Made by a program: the position numbers and the translations under genes. 64,000 nucleotides of DNA from Hyparrhenia diplandra (taxonomy: Eukaryota; Streptophyta; Magnoliopsida; Poales; Poaceae): contig JADLZK010001336.1 of NCBI GenBank assembly GCA_015847255.1, positions 32,007 to 96,006 on the forward strand, written 5' to 3'. Below the pieces are notes generated by a model. The model was not told where the DNA came from. It searched no databases and saw only the letters and a list, made by a program, of their open reading frames with translations. Shown piece after piece: positions 11,331 through 23,108 of this stretch; position 1 is the stretch's first letter; each line of letters opens with the position of its first letter.

Positions 11331-11566
11331 AATTAAATTCTAGCTGAAGGAATATCAAGAAGGTTGACTTTCTCTTGTAGAGCATCAAAATCAAGTTGAT
11401 CAATTGCTGAACGAATATTTATTATTCAGTGGATATTACTAGTACAACATATACTGTTGAGCAGCAGCTAGCTCACTAGCCTGCTGGTGAAGCGTCCTCC
11501 TCACACTTGTTTATTATGCGGGATCAAAGATGACGGGCGGCTTGTTATACATTGAGCGATGCAGTG
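11331..11566. other. 3' flank of the WAT1-like gene
   Basis: Downstream sequence of the minus-strand gene that ends at 11567. It probably holds the 3' UTR, but no polyadenylation signal stands out. Confidence 0.4.
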
Positions 11567-14500
11567 TTAATTAGTGACCTGCTTCAGATCATCGTCTAAT
11601 CTTGCATTACGTGCTGGTGAAGTAGTAGAGCTGATTGCGGCGTCTGCAACTGCATCGCCTAGCTCTCTAATACTGCTGATCTGCTCTTCAAGGTCAGATG
11701 ACACCGTGGTTTCCTCCTTGTTTTTGCTCCAGAGAAGGCAGTAAAGGCCGCCGAGCAGCAGAATCCCACCCAGTATACTGCCAATGCATGGGAAGAGAAG
11801 TAAACACTCAATTCGCTGTCATCTAGATAGTCTGGAGTGTACCCCAGCAGCTTGAAGTAAAATGATATGCAGATTAATTGTAGAAATAGATAGACTGATG
11901 CCTTCCAAGGTGGGTGGTGTCTCCTAGGAGCGAGGAGCCCAAGACAGTGAGCAGCAAGCTCAAGGGGTTCCACATGGCGAGGAAGACGGGACCCTTCATG
12001 TCCACGCACCACGTCTGCAGGTAGAAGCAGACGCCCGTCCCCACAATGCCCTGAATGCATCATCAAGCACGGCCCAATATATAAGAATCATATATATACA
12101 AATAATAGATGACAGATCGAGCACGCAACGCACAGAGTATGCCACTGCAAGCAGAGAGAGATCCAGCCCAAGCTTCCATCTGGAGGGATCCCTCTCGATG
12201 GCCACTGCCACCACGCACGACTGGGCCGTGCCAAACAGGCACTGCATCAGTGTCGCAACCAGCTTGTTCGGGTACTCCTTCAGTAACAACCCCTGCATTG
12301 CAGTGCTTGAATAGACAACAACAGTTAGTTGTTAGGACAGCTCCGATCGATAGATGTGTATTCTAATGTGACAAATAAAACAAAGGAATTGGTTGTGTGT
12401 TAGGCCACTGTTGCTAGCATAATCTTACACCGATTTGCCTATTTACAGGGTTGAGTGAGGCTTCTTTGCTAGCAAAGCACACATATATTCAATTGATGCG
12501 TATTCACCTTAGCTTGTTATAATTAGAAAAAAATTGTGGCTTCCATCTGGAGGGATCCCTCTCGATGGCCCACCAGCGTTTGGGGCCCAGGCGAAGGGCG
12601 ACTGCCCCGGACGCCGATGGTTGGCAGCGTGTGCTCCCCCAGCACCCTGACCAGCCAGTGCAGGTGCAACAGCCGCACCTGCGCCGGGGGATGTGCACTG
12701 AAGGACGCAGCGCCCGCCCGCGGGTGATCCCGTTGGCGTTCGTCGGCCGCTGCTTCCGTTGTCTCAGCGCCAACCACCGTGTCGCACAATGCCGGGACCC
12801 TGTACGCTGCCTGCGCTGCCATGGTCTCCACCACCATGCCAGGGAGTGCAGGCGGCCTAGAGTTGTGCCAGCGAAGTGTCGCAGCTCGGCTCACGTCGTC
12901 GACCCACCTGCCTCCCAGCACGTCGACCAAGATGGTCCACCGATTTCGGAGGTGGCCGTGCGAGAGGGCGTTAGCAGAGCTGGACGGCGACGACGGCGAC
13001 ACAGGAGTGCACCTGTGGTGGACGGCAGCATGACCGACGATGTTGCTGTCCACTCCTCGGTGTCAGACCCGTTGGTGCTCGAGCTTCGCGTGGAGGAGCC
13101 TCCGACATGGGTTGACCCTATGTTGGATGAGATCGTTGCGTCGCTGGTCGTGGCGAGCGCACCAGCGGCTGGGTGGACACCTCCTGCAGCAGCCCTCTCT
13201 TTGGTGCCGGACACTCCTCCACCAGCCGCAGCCCATGCGTATGGGCACTTGGAGTTGGCCCAGGGGCCTGAGGTTGAGTTGACCGCCTCAGCCATGGTGG
13301 AGGAGGGACAGGAGGAGGATGCCACGGAGGGATCGGCGCCACTCGGTGACCTCTACGCCGGGCTCTTCCGCGAGCTTACCCCCCGATTCTGCCGACACCG
13401 CCCAAGACGATGTTGTCGACCACTAGCTCGCGTCCACCACGAGCGCGCAAGTCCAAGAGAGATCAGGCACCCACCCTCTCCAGTCTACGTCAAGCTGCTC
13501 GTCCTTCCTCCGTGCCGGTTGCACAGCGCGCCCAGCTCAAGCTTATGCGCGAGCTGGACTTCATCAATGGCAAAGTCTTCGACGCCGGATGCAGCGCTCG
13601 CAGAGTACATTGACAGCTTTGGACAGGACTTCCCTGAGGAAGCAGTCAAGGCACTACGGAAAGCGGCGAGGCTCGACGACCTGGAGCTCTGCAAGGCCCT
13701 AGCTGCAATCGCAGCGGAGACAGGGATGGACATGGAGCTCCCATGATCTTGCATCTAGATGATGCATATCAGTTGATTTTAGATTGTGAGTAGTTCATTT
13801 ATTTCTCCTCGCCCAGCTTCACAGTCTGTCAGCGTTAAAGCATGTCAAAGCTGAGGGTTGTTCTTGCGCCTCTTGCGCATGTAACGTGACATTTGCTTCA
13901 TCTTCTTAATATATCCAAAGCCGGGAAACCGGATCTTTCAAAAAAAAAAAAAAAAAAAAAAGAGTGATGACCTGAAAGACGATCCAGAGTGACCATGCTA
14001 CGCAGGCAAGCAGCATGAGGAACGTCCCCGTGACCCACAAGCCCTTGGAGACATGGCCTGGCCGAGTAGCCTGCCCGTCGCCGCCATGACCGCCCAAGAT
14101 GCCACGATGGCTGTGGTTGAGAGGGCTCAGCGACGATCCAACGTAGAGGGCGATCACCAGGACTCCGGAGAGGCAGAGTGCGATGCCGACGGCCTTGCCA
14201 ATGCCTGAAGACCTCTTCAGATTTATCGCCTCCATCCTGCATAAATGCAACTGTGTGCTCACAAATATATATATGCTACAGCACGCTCTTATCTCTGTAC
14301 ACAACATCGATCCTAGCCATGCTAAATAACACCCACAGCAATTAGTGGACGATCTAGCTTACCTCATGAGCAACGCGAGGAAGAAGGTGATGACAGGGAT
14401 GGAGCTGGGCATGGCAGATGCCACGGTCGCAGAGGTGTAGTTGAGGCTGCCGTTGTACAGGCTCATGCTCAGTGTATTCCTACAAAGAGAGTGCCATCAA

Positions 14501-15126
14501 TTTATTATTTTTAAAAAGAAAAGGTCGTCGCACACCGTGCTTATACAGTACTCACCCTCTCTGTTTCAAAGTATATATAAGATGTTTGGCTTTTTTTAGG
14601 TCATATATAAAAAACTTGTAAGCAATACTGTATTTAGTCATATATATTAAAAACCTGTATCTAGAAAAGCTACTTAATTTAGAATATGTACCCAACTAGG
14701 GCGTACAAGAACATCTTCGCTAGCAACCATGAAGACAGCGGCCGTGCATTCCTCCTGCAAAAAGTGGAATTACAGATATAAAAACAAGCTAATGATCGAA
14801 GGGAAGAAAAAAAAGGGAATTGCTATATACTGGTGCGCTTGACATCAGATGCTGAGTATTCATGAGGAATTAATATACAAAAGTGAAAAAGATGGAGAAA
14901 ACAACACACTTAAAAACCTTTCAAGAAGGATGGTCAGGGGCAGCAGGAAGAGCGACGCAGCCAACAGACGGTAGAAGACGTAGACGAAGGTGCTGAGACC
15001 GCGGTTGAAGGCCGCCTTGGATATAATGATTGTGGAGGCGAAGATCACCTGAATCACCATGGCCACAACATAGGCCTTGGCCTTCTTCTTCTTCATCATC
15101 ATCCTCGTATTATTATTTGCATTCAT
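11567..15126 (-). CDS. WAT1-related (nodulin MtN21/EamA-like) transporter, seven exons, complete
   Basis: The minus-strand exons are 15126-14918, 14754-14692, 14479-14363, 14236-13972, 12292-12134, 12050-11902 and 11777-11567. They total 1173 nt, or 390 codons plus TAA, the usual family size. The start is the ATG at 15126; AKAYVVAMVIQ follows a Met/Lys-rich head. About ten hydrophobic segments form two EamA repeats. Family landmarks are SKAAFNRGLSTFVYVFYR (exon 1), NYTSATVASAMPSSIPVITF (exon 3), GKAVGIALCLSG (exon 4), EYPNKL and AIERDPSRWKLGLDL (exon 5), GTGVCFYLQTWCVDMKGPVF (exon 6) and GGILLLGGLYCLLWSK (exon 7). Junctions have GT-AG ends except intron 6, which starts GC; the intron 5 donor is TCT|GTGCGT. 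Intron 4 holds an antisense LINE. The likely role is a plasma-membrane or tonoplast exporter; the substrate is unknown. Confidence 0.92.
12539..12570 (+). repeat. 32-bp copy of WAT1 exon 5 at the LINE 5' junction
   Basis: These 32 bases are identical to 12172-12203, which lie inside exon 5 (coding AIERDPSRWK on the minus strand). The copy has the same orientation, 367 bp away, and directly abuts the 5' end of the LINE fragment. It is not a normal TSD because the LINE tail is not followed by it. Confidence 0.95.
12571..13746 (+). pseudogene. LINE ORF1-like protein fragment with tandem CCHC knuckles
   Basis: The frame runs from the truncated 5' end to a TGA at 13744-13746, although the C-terminal part needs a frame change near 13380-13560. 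Two zinc knuckles lie near 12750-12850 (CFRCLSANHRVAQC and CLRCHGLHHHAREC). The end shows the usual grass ORF1-like C-terminus: AQLKLMRELDFINGK, AEYIDSFGQDFPEEAVKAL and LCKALAAIAAE. Such proteins bind nucleic acid in LINE particles. The N-terminal DUF4283 region is missing, in keeping with 5' truncation. It is GC-rich compared with the surrounding intron. Confidence 0.8.
12571..13961 (+). mobile_element. 5'-truncated LINE in intron 4 of the WAT1-like gene
   Basis: A plus-strand (antisense to the gene) L1-type fragment holding an ORF1 part, a 3' UTR with CCGGGAAACCGG, and a poly(A) tail at 13940-13961. The tail ends ten bases inside the intron, next to the exon 4 donor at 13971/13970. No clean target duplication is seen. 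The 5' joint carries the 32-bp exon copy instead. Confidence 0.85.
14549..14690. mobile_element. Degenerate Stowaway-like MITE in intron 2
   Basis: TACTCACCCTCTCTGTTTCAAAG, read in pieces, is close to the common grass Stowaway end, followed by ATATAAGATGTTTGGC. The body is AT-rich and runs into the exon 2 donor. The far terminal repeat is not clear, so the right boundary is a guess. Confidence 0.5.
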
Positions 15127-15167
15127 CGTGTCATGCAGACCATATATGCAAGGTAGCTAACTCCAGG

Positions 15168-15176
15168 ATATATATA
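15168..15176 (-). promoter_or_regulatory. Candidate TATA box of the WAT1-like gene
   Basis: TATATATAT-type run about 45 bases upstream of the start codon at 15126. The position fits a short 5' UTR, but AT-rich runs are common here. Confidence 0.3.
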
Positions 15177-15537
15177 CAATCATCATCAAACGTTAGCTAC
15201 TAGATGACTGGCCGAGTGTTATTAATTCATAGATCTACTCTAATGTAGTATTTTTGTTTGATTGACCAATCATGTGCATCTACCCATTTTTCAGTTGAAT
15301 AAGTACTGGCTACCATACGTCAGTAGCAATTCTCTCACAACAGTAAATTACATATATATGTAGCTATACAGCTATATTTTGGTAAGCAAGTAGTGCAAGC
15401 GCTGAAGGAAGGTTAGGAGTAGTTCCAAAGAAAAACATAAATGACAACCATCATAGGACGTAACCATGAGTGCATAGACACGCCAAAGAAACATTGACAG
15501 CTTATGAGAATTTAAAACGGACGACGAGACAAGACGA
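15177..15537. other. Upstream region of the WAT1-like gene
   Basis: AT-rich non-coding DNA between the gene and the Ty3 nest. No gene or repeat is recognised; it probably holds the rest of the promoter. Confidence 0.4.
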
Positions 15538-15925
15538 TGTCATGTGGGGGTGCACCTACACGCGGCGGCGCAGGACGCGTGACATGCGCTGGGCTGCCGA
15601 GCGCGCCGAGCGCCTGGCTCGGGAGGAAATCGCTAATAGTGGCTAGTATGGAAGGATAGAGGAATTAGTTGTTATTTCCTATTTTTAGTCCTTAAGTTTA
15701 GGACTGATTGGTTGGGCCAAAGGCCGTATAATCCCTGTACCGCACATTGAGAAGGACAAGCAAGATTGATCCCATCTAATCTCCCTCTCTCTCTCTCAAG
15801 CCGCCGGTCAGGGGTTATAACCCGTCCAGCGAGGAACAGCGAGGGGGCATAACCCCGCCAGTTATCACGGACCGTGACTACAAGCTCCGTAGTCGAGGTC
15901 CGGCGACCTTGGGCACGAACGCCCA
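15538..15925 (+). repeat. Left LTR of the outer Ty3 element
   Basis: Starts TGTCATGTGGGG and ends CGAACGCCCA. It is followed by ACCTGGTATCTAGAG, a degenerate tRNA-Met-type primer site. It shares long blocks with 43043-43320, among them the stretch with CAAGATTGATCCCATCTAA and the end around CGGACCGTGACTAC. Confidence 0.9.
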
Positions 15926-16049
15926 ACCTGGTATCTAGAGTCAGACGTTCTTCTTCATCCTAATCCCAGTCCACCGCATTTGTCATCGCCGCCGTAAGAC
16001 GCCCTGATAGCCCACCCCCCCGCCGCCACCCTCCACCGCGTCATCAGCC

Positions 16050-17504
16050 ATGGGCGATCAGCCCAGCCTCGCCGACATCATGAAGAAGTTGGACTCCCTC
16101 ACCACGGCCATGAAGGCCGACATGGCGGCATTAAGGACAAGACCGCCTTGTCGTCGGAGTTCGGGCGGCGGTGTCCGCCCGGATGGGCCACGCGACCTGA
16201 CCCCCCAAGTTCCGAAGCTCGACTTCCCCGCTACGGCAGCAAGTCCGACCCGATGCTCTTCATCAACAAGTGTGAGTCGTACTTCAGGCAGCAGCGCACC
16301 TTGGCGGAGGAGCGCCTGCGGATGGCGTCGTACAACCCTGGAGGATGTCTCCTAGATGTGGTTTATCAAGCTGCTAGAAGATGAGGGCACGCCGCCATGG
16401 GGTCGGTTTAAGGACCTCCTCAACTTGCGGTTCGGTCCACCCCTCGCGCTCCGCTCCTCTCTTCGAGCTCGCTGAGTGCCGCCGCAAGAGGGCATCGTGG
16501 AGGAGTACTCCAATCGTTTCCAGGCCCTTCTTCCTCGCGCGGGATGGTTGGAGGAGACCCAACCGCGTCCAACTCTTCATGGGAGGGCTTCTTCCGCCAT
16601 TGAGCCACGCCGTTCGCATCCACAACCCGGAGACCCTCGCCGTGGGCGATGAGCTTGGCGCGTCAGGTTGAGCTGATGGAGTTGGATCAGCTACGGGAGG
16701 ATCCCACCCGAGCCAGCGCCCGCGCGCTGCGGCACGGCGCCCGGCCGGCGCTCCCCGCGCCCGGCGCCCCCCGCGCTGCCAGCCCCGGGCGCTTCCCCAC
16801 AATCCCAAAGACCCCACGGGCTCTTCCAAGACCGCCGCCCCCGGGCGCGGCCAACCAGCGGCGGCTCGCCCGAGGAATGCGAGCGCCCGCCGCCAGGCCT
16901 TGGCTACAATTGCAATGAGCCCTACTCCTGGGGCCACAACCGGGTCTGCCGCCGAATCTTCTATACCGGCGGTGCTGAGATCGGGGACGATGCGTAGGCC
17001 AACGGCGAGGCTGATCAGGACGCACCGGTCTTCTCACTGCGAGCCGTTGCCGGTATGCCAATTTGTGACACGTTCCAGGTGCGGGTGTCCATGGGCGCTG
17101 CGACCCTCACAGCGCTCCTCGACACGGGCTCTACTCATAACTTCATCGTAGAGGAGGCGGCGAGTCGCACCGGCCTTCCAGTCCTCCCCAACCCACGCCT
17201 CACCGCCACTGTCGCCAACTGCGAGCGGATTTCGTGCCCCGGCGTTCTTCGACAGGCCACGATCGCCATCGCCGGCGAGGATTTCCATGTTGACGTCTAC
17301 GTCATGCCCCTCGCCGGCTACGATTTGGTCCTGGGCACTCAGTGGATGGTGACCTTGGGCCCGATTGTTTGGGCCCGATTGTGTGGGACTTCACCGCTCG
17401 CACCATGGCGTTCACGCGCCAGGACAGGTCGATTTGCTGGTCCGATGTTGCCACACGCAAGCCGCCCTGCCTCACCGCCGTCACGTCTCCGACTGCCCTC
17501 CTGG
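16050..17504 (+). pseudogene. Gag and protease of the outer Ty3 element
   Basis: Starts at the ATG at 16050 (MGDQPSLADIMKKLDSL). In shifting frames it shows a capsid-type region (FINKCESYFRQQRTLAEERL, then a SNRFQALLP block near 16510) and a knuckle near 16905-16960 (YNCNEPYSWGH...). The protease follows from 17055: LLDTGSTHNFIVEEAA with the active-site DTG, then VMPLAGYDLVLGTQWM. At least four frame changes occur. The coding part stops where the CACTA transposon is inserted. Confidence 0.88.
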
Positions 17505-17709
17505 CACTACTACACAACTGATTTTGCACAATGTTTCCTAATGATTTTTCGTGGTGGTTATTTGGAAAACCGCCATGGTTAATGTCATGATTAACCGTGG
17601 TGGTTATTTGGAATTAACATGGCGGATATAATAACTACCACGGTAAATCGATTAACCATGGCGGTTTTTAGAAAAAAACCCGCCATGGTTAATGAGGCCC
17701 AGCCCAAGA

Positions 17710-19483
17710 TGAAAGGTCCTAATGGCTAGAGGGGGGCTGAATAGCCTATTAAAATTTCCTTGATAAGCACTAGAGCAACCGGTTAGTATTTAAAACGACG
17801 AAGCGTAACAAAGCGGTGCTACAAGTGTGACTACGCAAGCCCCCTATGCAATCAACACTAGGTAAAGATTATGATCTCTAATCACACACTCAAGCTACCT
17901 ATGTCAATCCTAGGTGATCAAGATATGCTAACAAATATAATACTAGTGGCTACACAATATGATCAACTAATCAATCTAGCAAACTACACAAGGCAAAGTA
18001 GCTAAGTAATGCGAAGGTGAGCTAGAATACAATACCACCCAGAGTGTAGAGGATGATGCCAATCACCGTGATCAATAAGAAATCTCCAACGAGCTCAAAC
18101 AATTGACACGATGATTTTTTACCGAGGTTCACGTGTTTGCCGACACGCTACTCCTCGTTGTGGCGATGCACCCACTTGATGGTTTGAAAGCTTAATGGCC
18201 GGTGCCAAATCCCACGGTGGGAGTTCAACAAAACCACTCACGGGGATCCACAAGCCACGAGCAATCCACTAGTGATGCCTTTCGGCGAATCTCCCGGGGG
18301 GTGAGGCTCAACCCCTCACAAGTCCCACCGGTGTGGCCTCGAACAAGCTCCAATCGAGCTCAACACCTCTTCAAACTCCAAGCCGCTTAGGGAACCAAGC
18401 AAATTCCCAAGAGAAACGAAATCCCGTAGCTCCTCCAAGGATGAAGTGCCTCTAGATGCAAGCTATCAAGCAAATGCACTTCAATCTCTCTCAATCTCAC
18501 CCAAGAATCGAAGTTAGGGTCAAGAGATGAGTGGAGGGGGAGTGTATTTGGCTCACAAGTGTGTTAGAGTGTTTGAATGTGCAAGAGAGCTACCTCCCAA
18601 CCAGCCAAACACATATATATAGAGCCCACCTCGAAAGATGGCCGTTGGGGTTCAAATTGCCTGGCACGCGCTGCGCCGGACGTGCAGGTGTTAGCAACAC
18701 AACAGTGGCACCAGACGCACCATGCGGACCACGCCAGAACTGGCGTCCGGCGAGGGGGTCCCCTGCGGTGCTCTACGGACTGCGTCCGGCCGGCCCGGGA
18801 CGCGCCAAGCGAGCGCTAGTCGCCACACAAATCGCGCTGGTCGAGATTCAATCAATGCGTCGAACGCTGGGACCGGTTTTCACCGTGTCCGCCGAGGCCC
18901 CGCCGCAGCCAGCGCGCCCCGGTTCACGCTCTAACGGCGCCGCCGCGCCCGAGCCAGCGCCGCGGGGGCCAAGATCCGGCGCGGCCGATGAAGTCATACC
19001 GTCGCCGTGTCGCCGTCTTTCCATCTATCCACGTTTCGACTCTTGTCTCATGTTGCCAACACGCCGAAATACATCCCGAGTGCATGTGTGTTAGCATATC
19101 GCAATCGATATCACAAGAGCGGTTAGTGCGCTAGATTCTAAATGCATATGCAAGTTACCATGAACCTAGAGGCACTTTTCTCATCAGATTAGCCGTGGCA
19201 TTCCCTCTTGATAGTCGGCCATCTATCCTAAACGTGATCACACTCCTTATAGTGTCTTGATCACCGAAAGAAAACCCTATCAAGTTATACCTTTGCCTTG
19301 ATCTTCGGGTCCTTTCCAAACCGACACGTGAGCTTGATAATCCACCATGTCCAACATCAACGTCCATGTCCATGATCATGTCGCTCTCGTCATCCATGCA
19401 ATCCTATCTCTTAAGTCACACTTAGAGCAAAGGATTAGCATAACAAGGTGTCATCAATTTCCAAAACCAAACATGAGATTTCA
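17710..19483 (-). repeat. Left (3') LTR of the copia element
   Basis: Begins TGAAAGGTCCTAATGGC and ends ACATGAGATTTCA. It is about 1774 bp and matches 37795-39490 throughout apart from indels. The sequence following the right end (ATCTCCCCTTTT) is the purine tract when read on the minus strand. Confidence 0.92.
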
Positions 19484-20430
19484 ATCTCCCCTTTTTGATA
19501 ATTGATGACAACCATCACAAAGATATGAAATAAATTCAATTTGAACTTGAATTGCTTGTCCAAAAGCGTTTTGGTCATGAATCAAAGTTGGACAAACATT
19601 TCAAAGTTCGGTTTTGGTAATAGTAGCTCCCCTACATATGTGCTTCCTTGTGTTTGGATCAATTGTGCACATATGTATGGATAGAAATTGTGGGAGAGAT
19701 AATATTACCAAAGGAGATGCTAAGGTATAAAAATTCGGACCTTTGAAGCGTGATACCAATCGAGTCCTTAGCATCTTTGTAGCTAGACATTCATCAAAAC
19801 TCAACATACCTCATGAGATCAACATTATAGGCATAAATGTGAGCAATGTCTAGATACATCCTATGCATGCTAGTAGGTCAATACACCATTCAATTTAGAA
19901 TTTCTAGCATACACCAAGCAATTATATATATTGAATTTAGATTGCATAATGCAACATTTCATTATGATCATGCACATACAAATGCACAAATAGTCTATGA
20001 GCTTGCTCCCCTATTTGTGTGATCCCTTGTCAACATCTTTGAGACTTATTTCTCCTCCGTTGTCAACAATCACCAAAAAGGTGTAAATGAGAGAAATCAA
20101 GTCAATCAAAGGATCAAATGTGGTCCAATCTAGAGCACTTGCCTTAACATGTATTTTGGTTTGAACCAAGGACAAGCTTTTTCACACCTCATGAAAACAA
20201 GGGTTATCTTTTGTACCATGTTAAAATACACATCATGAGCTCATTTTCTAGATTCAACACTAGGATTGCAAGCCCACAAACATGTCATATGCCACCACTA
20301 GATCATGTAAACATTCAAAGCAATAGTGGTGCCACACATACATTGAAATCATTTGATTTGCTATGAATGAGCCTAGAAGCATGAGTTATGTCTAGATGCA
20401 CTAAACAAGTCCTTAGCATAGTATGAATAC
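19484..20430 (-). other. 3' non-coding region of the copia element
   Basis: AT-rich sequence between the LTR and the truncated pol. No RT or RNase H remains and no envelope-like frame is visible. Confidence 0.6.
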
Positions 20431-20499
20431 CATGTCAAACAACTTTTACCTTGTGTTTGTCGAAGGAGAGGCATGTCAAACAACTTTTACCTTGTGTTT
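20431..20499. repeat. 41-bp tandem duplication at the RT deletion joint
   Basis: A 28-bp segment beginning CATGTCAAACAAC occurs exactly at 20431-20458 and again at 20472-20499, so the unit is 41 bp. The second copy overlaps the last RT codons (ending RNTR), exactly where the rest of RT is missing. Confidence 0.95.
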
Positions 20500-22310
20500 C
20501 TAACCACAATTCCATCTTCATCTTGCTTGTTCTTGAAGACCCACTTGGTTCCAATCACATTATAGACCTTTGGCCTTTCCACCAATTCCCAAACATCATT
20601 CCTGTTGAAGTTGTTTAGCTCCTCATGCATTGCATTTATCCAATCTTCCTTTTCTAATGCCTTCTCAATATTCTTTGATTCTTCTTGAGACACAAAGGCA
20701 TGGTGAGCACAAAATGAAGCCAATCTTCCTCTTGTTATCACTCCACTATTAATGTCACCAACAATTTGATCTAGTGGATGATCTCTAGCAATGTTTGAAG
20801 GTTGCATCACTTGCACTTGATGACTAGGATGAGATGGTGTACTAGCTTGTTGATCTTCGTCTTGAGTACCACTAGTGCTCGCTTCATTTGTATCAATCTC
20901 AACCGTAGTGTTGGGCAATGGAGCAATGTCATCATCTTCAACTTGTCTTGGCCTAATGTCTCTAATGTCCATGTTCCTCATAGCATTCTCCAAGTTGGAA
21001 CCACTAACAACATCATGATTTTCAACTTCACTTTGAGAGCCTTGTGTTTCATCAAATTCCACATCATGAACTTCTTCAAGTTGACCACTACCCAAGTTCC
21101 AAACTCTATAGGCCTTGCTTGTGGTTGAATATCCAACTAGGAAACCTTCATCACATTTCTTGTCAAGCTTGCCCAATCTTGTGCCTTTTTCTTGAGAATG
21201 TAGCATTTGCATCCAAAGACTCTAAAGTAACCAATGTTGGGCTTCCTTCCATTCAACAACTCATATGGTGTCTTGCCAAGCATTCCATGGCAATAGAGAC
21301 GGTTGCTACAATAGCAAGCCGTATTGATTGCTTCGGCCCAAAAGGAATGGCTCACACTGTATTCACTAAGCATTGATCTTGCCATCTCAATCAAGGTTCT
21401 ATTCTTCCTCTCAACTACACCATTGGATTGAGGAGTGTAGGTTGGTGAGAATTGATGTCCAATTCCAAGCTCATCACACAACTCATCTATTCTTGTATTC
21501 TTGAATTCACTCCCATTGTCACTTCTAATCTTCTTGATGGATGTTTCAAACTCATTTTGGTATCTCTTGACAAAGGTCTTAAATAGCTCATAAACATCAC
21601 TCTTGTCATGAAGAAAGAACACCCATGTGTATCTAGTGTAGTCATCAACTATGACAAAACCATACTTGTTGCCACCAATGCTTGTGTATGTTGTTGGCCC
21701 AAACAAGTCCATGTGCAACAACTCAAATGCTTTCCTTGTACTCATTGTGCTCTTGGATGGATGTGCATTTCCATGTTGTTTCCCGGCTTGACAAGCACCA
21801 CAAGGTTTGTCCTTCTCAAATGTGACATCACTCAAGCTTCTAACCAAGTCATGCTTTATCAACTTGTTCAATTGCTTCATCCCAACATGACCAAGCCTTC
21901 TATGCCACAACCAACCTTTGCTAGCCTTTGAGAGTAGACATGTTGTCAACTTGGCTTCCTTTGACTTGAAGTCCACTAGATAGAGATCACCATATCTAAA
22001 TCCTTTGAAGATCATATTGGTCCCATCACCACTAACCACTTCAACTTCTTGACTTGTGAATATGCATTTGTAGCCAAGATCACAAAGTTGAGAGACCGAC
22101 AATAGGTTGTAGTCAAGATTGTCAACTAGCAACACTTTGGATAAGCTCTTCTCTTGTGTGATAGCAATCTTTCCAAGCCCCAAGACATTTCCTTTCTTGT
22201 CATTGCCAAAAGTGATAGACTCATATTGATCAATACCCTTGATGCTAATTGATTTGAACATATGAGAATCCCCGGTCATGTGTTGAGTGCACCCACTATC
22301 CATAATCCAA
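20487..22310 (-). pseudogene. Copia pol: protease active site, integrase, start of RT
   Basis: The minus strand reads WIMDSGCTQHMTGD (protease active site, about 22310). It continues through a GAG-pre-integrase domain (LWHRRLGHVGMKQL ... CGACQAGKQ) and the integrase core with its three acidic residues: MDLFGP, IRSDNGSEF and SPTYTPQSNGVVERKNRTL. A frame change near 21200 leads into GFLVGYSTTSKAYRVWN. RT begins with DWINAMHEELNNF and GTKWVFKNKQDEDG, then stops at 20487. The RT catalytic YVDD region and RNase H are missing. Integrase looks well kept, so the block is mostly legible although the element is dead. Confidence 0.9.
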
Positions 22311-22349
22311 TGCTCTCCTCCGGCATGATAATTGACCTACAAAAAGAAA

Positions 22350-23108
22350 TCAATTCTTCTTAGGTACCCAAACTTGCTTGGGTCCTTCAAGGTTAGTCAC
22401 CAAGGTCTTTGGTACCCAAATGGCTTTCTTCCTTGAGCCCATCCATGGTGCACCAATGAACCTAGCACGAACACCATTGTCTTTCTTCACAAGCATATAA
22501 AAGTTGTCAAGCTTGATGGAAGAAACATTAGCTTTCTTGTTCATGCATTTTTGCTCTACATGACCAACTTGCTTGCAAGCTTTGCAATAGCTACCATTGT
22601 TCTTCACAAAACATGTTTTGTGACTAACAAAAGCGGCCTTGCCTTTCTTGGGGATATAGCCTAAACCCTCTTTGTAGAGAGAGGCTCTTTGGCTACCCAA
22701 GCACATAAGCAAGCGGTCCTCACCACCATAAGCCTTAGCTAAGGTGTGATTAAGCTTCTTTACTTCACTCTTCAAGTTAGCATTCTCATTTAAGAGCATG
22801 GCATTGCAAGTTGCATCACTAGAAGTAGATGTGCTAGATGAAGTACTAGAAGAAGCAACACATGTAGGAGCAACATATGTAGGAGTAGGCAACGGATCAA
22901 CAAGAATATCACATGATATGCTAGCATCACAAGTAACTACCTTTGCCCCAAGCATGCTCATGCTTTCCTTTTCTTTAATAAGCGAGGAATGAGCTTTCTC
23001 AAGCTTGGAGTGAGACTTTTCAAGCTTCTTATGGTCTACCTTTAGACTCTCATAAGAGGCCCTAAGCTCATCAAGTTGTTGCTTAAGGGTGTTTCTCTCC
23101 TTAATCAC
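22350..23108 (-). pseudogene. Copia Gag, C-terminal part (split by an Athila-like element)
   Basis: Continues the Gag frame from 36188 after the nested insertion: GLI joins KERNTLKQQLDEL. A coiled coil (heptad-rich Lys/Glu/Ser) leads to a Thr/Ser-rich spacer and a CCHC knuckle (CKACKQVGHVEQKC, near 22600-22560). It ends at WVPKKN and a stop at 22350. The protease frame then begins about 45 bases on in another phase. Confidence 0.9.

Noticed and set aside
12204..12538. 32-bp repeats as a target duplication of an insertion between them
   Set aside because: The sequence between the copies is genuine exon 5 and intron 4 of the gene, so nothing was inserted there.
17540..17705. Short interspersed repeats suggestive of a CRISPR-like or satellite array
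   Set aside because: They are CACTA subterminal motifs in both orientations, seen again near the other end at 40170-40307.
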